64,000 bases of DNA from assembly GCF_001440395.1 (NCBI RefSeq), contig NZ_LLXZ01000152.1, positions 423 to 64,422 of the forward strand. Direction: 5' to 3'. Below are positions 61,877-64,000 of the stretch, in pieces. The first letter of the stretch is position 1, and each line of letters starts with the position of its first letter. Origin of the DNA: Bradyrhizobium jicamae (lineage in GTDB: Bacteria > Pseudomonadota > Alphaproteobacteria > Rhizobiales > Xanthobacteraceae). The notes beneath the pieces were generated by a model. It made no database searches. It was not told the origin of the DNA and was given only the letters and a program-made list of their open reading frames with translations. Position numbers and translations under genes: made by a program.

Positions 61877-63274
61877 TTAGGACGCTGTTCGCAAAATCTG
61901 CCCCGGCGGCTCGAGCCGGCATGCCGCGGCGATGACGCCGGCATCGCCAAGCTGCTCGCAGCCATCGATCGTCTGTTCCAGCCGACGCGCGCGATCCTCA
62001 CCGATCACGCGCGCTGCGGCGGCGCGAAAACGACTTCGGATTTCTGCCGGGGTCGCGGCGACGACGTCGGAAAGGCTATGCTTGATCGTCTTGCCATCTC
62101 GCAGGTGGACGTTGACATCAGCGCCTTGTTTGGCGGGGAAGGCGGTCGTGAGGGCGGCATCGCTCTCAAGATCGGTTGCGGCGATGAGGCGGAGGATTTC
62201 CGGATCATCGAGGGACGCATAATTGTCCTCGTCGATCTCGCCCCGGGCAAGCGTCGCCGCCACGCTGAATGGAATGCTCATCTTGGCCTGTAACGCATTC
62301 CGGTAAGGCCCCTTGGCATCGCAGCCGGGATAGCGAACTGCGGCCTCGGGCGCGCGAATGATGATGCGCTCGATTGATTCGGTTTCGCCAAGCTCGTGCG
62401 AGACGCGGAGCGCGGCTTGCGATGCGGTCTGCGCGAAGTTGCAGGCTGGCGCGGGCTTGCTGTAGACGGCCATGATTTCCGCCTCGCCGCCGGGGAATAG
62501 TTGGATTTCATCAGGTGCGCGTTGTCGCCGGTAGGCGGCGAACAGGCCGGCTTCGCCTTCCAGGATGGTTTCGGATGCAAGCGCGCCGGCCGCGGCGAGG
62601 GCGATCGCCCTCAGCGCATTGGCTGCCGCGAAGCCGGGGTGAAAATACATTTCCGAGCCGCCGCCATGCGGCCACTCGTTGAGGCCGCTGGATGTGTTGG
62701 CGGCAATCGCGACGGCACTGGTTGCGACTTGCTCGGAAAGGCCGAGTGCAAAACTGCCGGCCAGGGCGGCACCAAGCGGCGCCACCAGGCCGGTCGGTCG
62801 ATACAGCCGGGCGAGGTCGGAGTTGAACAGCGCGCGGCCGATCCGTGCGCCGGCTTCATAGCCGATGATGGCGGCGGCAAGCAGGGTGGTGCCGCGCAAA
62901 GGAGCCTGTTCCGAGAGGGCGAGCAGGGTCGGCCAGATCACGACGCCATGGTGCGAGATGCTGGCCGCGTGCATGTCTTCGCGCACGAGGCCATGTCCCA
63001 TCACGGCATTGGCAAAGGCCGCGTCTGCCGGAGATGCGCGCCGAGAGGTTCCGATGATGGTCGCGCCATTGCTGACGGGATGGGCTGCTGCAATGGCCTG
63101 ACGGCTCCAGGGGTGATCGCCGGCCTCGAATGCGCAGGAGAGGAAATCGATCAGGCAGAGCCTGGCCTTCGCGACCACGTCCGGACCGAAATCCGCAAGC
63201 TCGACGGCAAGCGCCGACCGCGCCATTCGCCGCGCCAGCGGTTCGTTGCCGGATCCGGATGCGCCGATCGCCAT
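61877..63274 (-). CDS. MmgE/PrpD-family protein
   Basis: The 465-residue protein has the family's helical domain (IDFLSCAFEAGDHPWSRQA; NAVMGHGLVREDMH with the active-site-type Gly-His pair; EWPHGGGSEMYFHPGFAAAN) and the C-terminal alpha/beta part. Relatives are 2-methylcitrate dehydratase and cis-aconitate decarboxylase, so a dehydratase or decarboxylase acting on a tricarboxylate-like acid is likely. Start 63274 is chosen; a long N-terminal extension to 63577 overlaps the next gene. GTGs at 63283/63286 are alternatives. Confidence 0.82.
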   Translation of the reverse strand: MAIGASGSGNEPLARRMARSALAVELADFGPDVVAKARLCLIDFLSCAFEAGDHPWSRQAIAAAHPVSNGATIIGTSRRASPADAAFANAVMGHGLVREDMHAASISHHGVVIWPTLLALSEQAPLRGTTLLAAAIIGYEAGARIGRALFNSDLARLYRPTGLVAPLGAALAGSFALGLSEQVATSAVAIAANTSSGLNEWPHGGGSEMYFHPGFAAANALRAIALAAAGALASETILEGEAGLFAAYRRQRAPDEIQLFPGGEAEIMAVYSKPAPACNFAQTASQAALRVSHELGETESIERIIIRAPEAAVRYPGCDAKGPYRNALQAKMSIPFSVAATLARGEIDEDNYASLDDPEILRLIAATDLESDAALTTAFPAKQGADVNVHLRDGKTIKHSLSDVVAATPAEIRSRFRAAAARVIGEDRARRLEQTIDGCEQLGDAGVIAAACRLEPPGQILRTAS

Positions 63275-63305
63275 CGCGCTCACCACTCCCTGAGTTGTCT
63301 GCCGG

Positions 63306-64000
63306 TCAGCCGCGCATCTGCACGCCGGCCCACTCCTCGACGACCTTCGCGATCGACGTGAAATCGGATGCGGCGCCATACTTGGCGTTGGTGATCGCAA
63401 GCATCTGTCGCACCACCGCGCCGCAAACCATCGGCACGCCCATGGCTTCGGCCTCGTCAATGCAGAGCCGCACGTCCTTGTAGGAAAGCCCGGTCGCAAA
63501 CCCGAAATCGAAGGTGCCGGGCAGCACGGCGCGCGGGAATTTATCTTCGGACGCGCTGTTGCGGCCGCTGCTGGCATTGATGATGTCGATCAGGACCTTG
63601 GCGTTGACGCCGCCCTTGACGCCCATCGCAACCGCTTCCGAGGTGATGACCAGCGCCGCCGCCGCCATCAAATTGTTGGCTAGCTTGGCGGTCTGGGCCA
63701 CGCCGGGCTTGTCGCCGGTGTAGAACAGCTTGCCGAAATTCTTCAGGATCGGCTGCACGGTGTCATAGGTCGCCTGCGGGCACGACACCATCACGGCGAG
63801 CGTGCCGTTGACGGCGCCCTTGATGCCGCCGCTCACGGGAGCATCCACCAGCGTCATGCCCTTGGCCTTCAGGCCTTCGGCCACCAGCTTGGCCGCACCG
63901 GGGCCAGTGGTCGACAAATCCACCACGATGCGCACGCGGTTGCCGCTGCTGATCCCGTCGGAGCCGAGTGCAACCGCCTTGACGATGTCAGGTGTCGGCA
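63306..64000 (-). CDS. 3-hydroxyisobutyrate-dehydrogenase-family protein (partial, runs off the window)
   Basis: About 231 residues are visible; the NAD-binding N-terminus lies beyond 64000. Seen are VDLSTTGPGAAK (substrate loop), VDAPVSGGIKGAVNGTLAVM and the catalytic Lys motif QTAKLANNLM, all standard for beta-hydroxyacid dehydrogenases. An internal GTG at 63935 is not the true start. It is probably the first or an early gene of the leftward catabolic cluster. Confidence 0.9.
   Translation of the reverse strand, partial: PTPDIVKAVALGSDGISSGNRVRIVVDLSTTGPGAAKLVAEGLKAKGMTLVDAPVSGGIKGAVNGTLAVMVSCPQATYDTVQPILKNFGKLFYTGDKPGVAQTAKLANNLMAAAALVITSEAVAMGVKGGVNAKVLIDIINASSGRNSASEDKFPRAVLPGTFDFGFATGLSYKDVRLCIDEAEAMGVPMVCGAVVRQMLAITNAKYGAASDFTSIAKVVEEWAGVQMRG

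Overview
This is 64 kb of high-GC alphaproteobacterial chromosome, most probably Bradyrhizobium or a close relative. The basis is the number of high-affinity uptake systems (ABC, TRAP, Ttt), the density of short structured intergenic repeats (the TAGGGTGGGCAAAG...GTGCCCACC family, the CGTCATTGCGAG...GCAATCC family, the GAGCATGATC...GATCATGCTC element), FixK2/FNR-type half-site palindromes, and protein sequences typical of that group. There is one tRNA gene (Lys, CUU). No rRNA, CRISPR array or intact prophage was seen.

Positions 1-34,000 look like core or stable accessory chromosome: a TetR-type tail, two tandem membrane-anchored sulfatase/LtaS-superfamily enzymes, an osmoprotectant-type ABC system with a fused permease/binding protein, a VIT-like membrane protein paired with a TorF-type porin, an NMT1/SsuA-type ABC transporter scattered around a kinase-like gene and a cupin, a Nudix protein, a 1,076-residue fusion of a periplasmic NMT1-like domain with a class III adenylate cyclase, a GntR regulator divergent from a complete branched-chain-type (HAAT) ABC operon, a PPK2 polyphosphate kinase and a CYTH-CHAD protein, an Ada-type protein, leuA preceded by a leucine-rich leader peptide and attenuator, a TRAP transporter and a Spy/CpxP-like protein.

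At 34,766 lies tRNA-Lys. Exact copies of its 3' portion recur at 41,815-41,859 and 51,947-51,985, so 34,842-51,985 reads as two tandem cassettes inserted at the tRNA 3' end. Cassette 1 (7.0 kb) carries a selD fragment, a transposase fragment and an AraC / ferredoxin / CYP153-like P450 / MFS / acyl-CoA dehydrogenase set, suggesting oxidation of an aliphatic or terpenoid substrate. Cassette 2 (10.1 kb) is one leftward operon encoding an RND efflux pump followed by a seven-gene Mrp-type antiporter complex whose last gene fuses two ND2/ND4/ND5-like modules; a perfect FNR/FixK-type box lies upstream. No integrase gene was found in either cassette.

From 52,164 to the right edge everything reads leftward: a 3-hydroxyisobutyrate-dehydrogenase-like enzyme (cut by the edge), an MmgE/PrpD protein, a HAAT transporter with a LivM-LivG fusion and two near-duplicate Tat-signal binding proteins, a carboxymuconolactone-decarboxylase-like protein, two SDR dehydrogenases, a GntR regulator and a TctC-type binding protein. 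This looks like an uptake-plus-catabolism cluster for an organic acid or ring-derived compound; the substrate cannot be read from sequence.

The items most worth following are the tRNA-Lys tandem cassettes, the RND-Mrp operon with its double-antiporter fusion and FNR-type box, the binding-protein/adenylate-cyclase fusion with its own FNR-type box, the leuA leader attenuator, and the 33-bp operator-like palindrome between the GntR gene and the HAAT operon.
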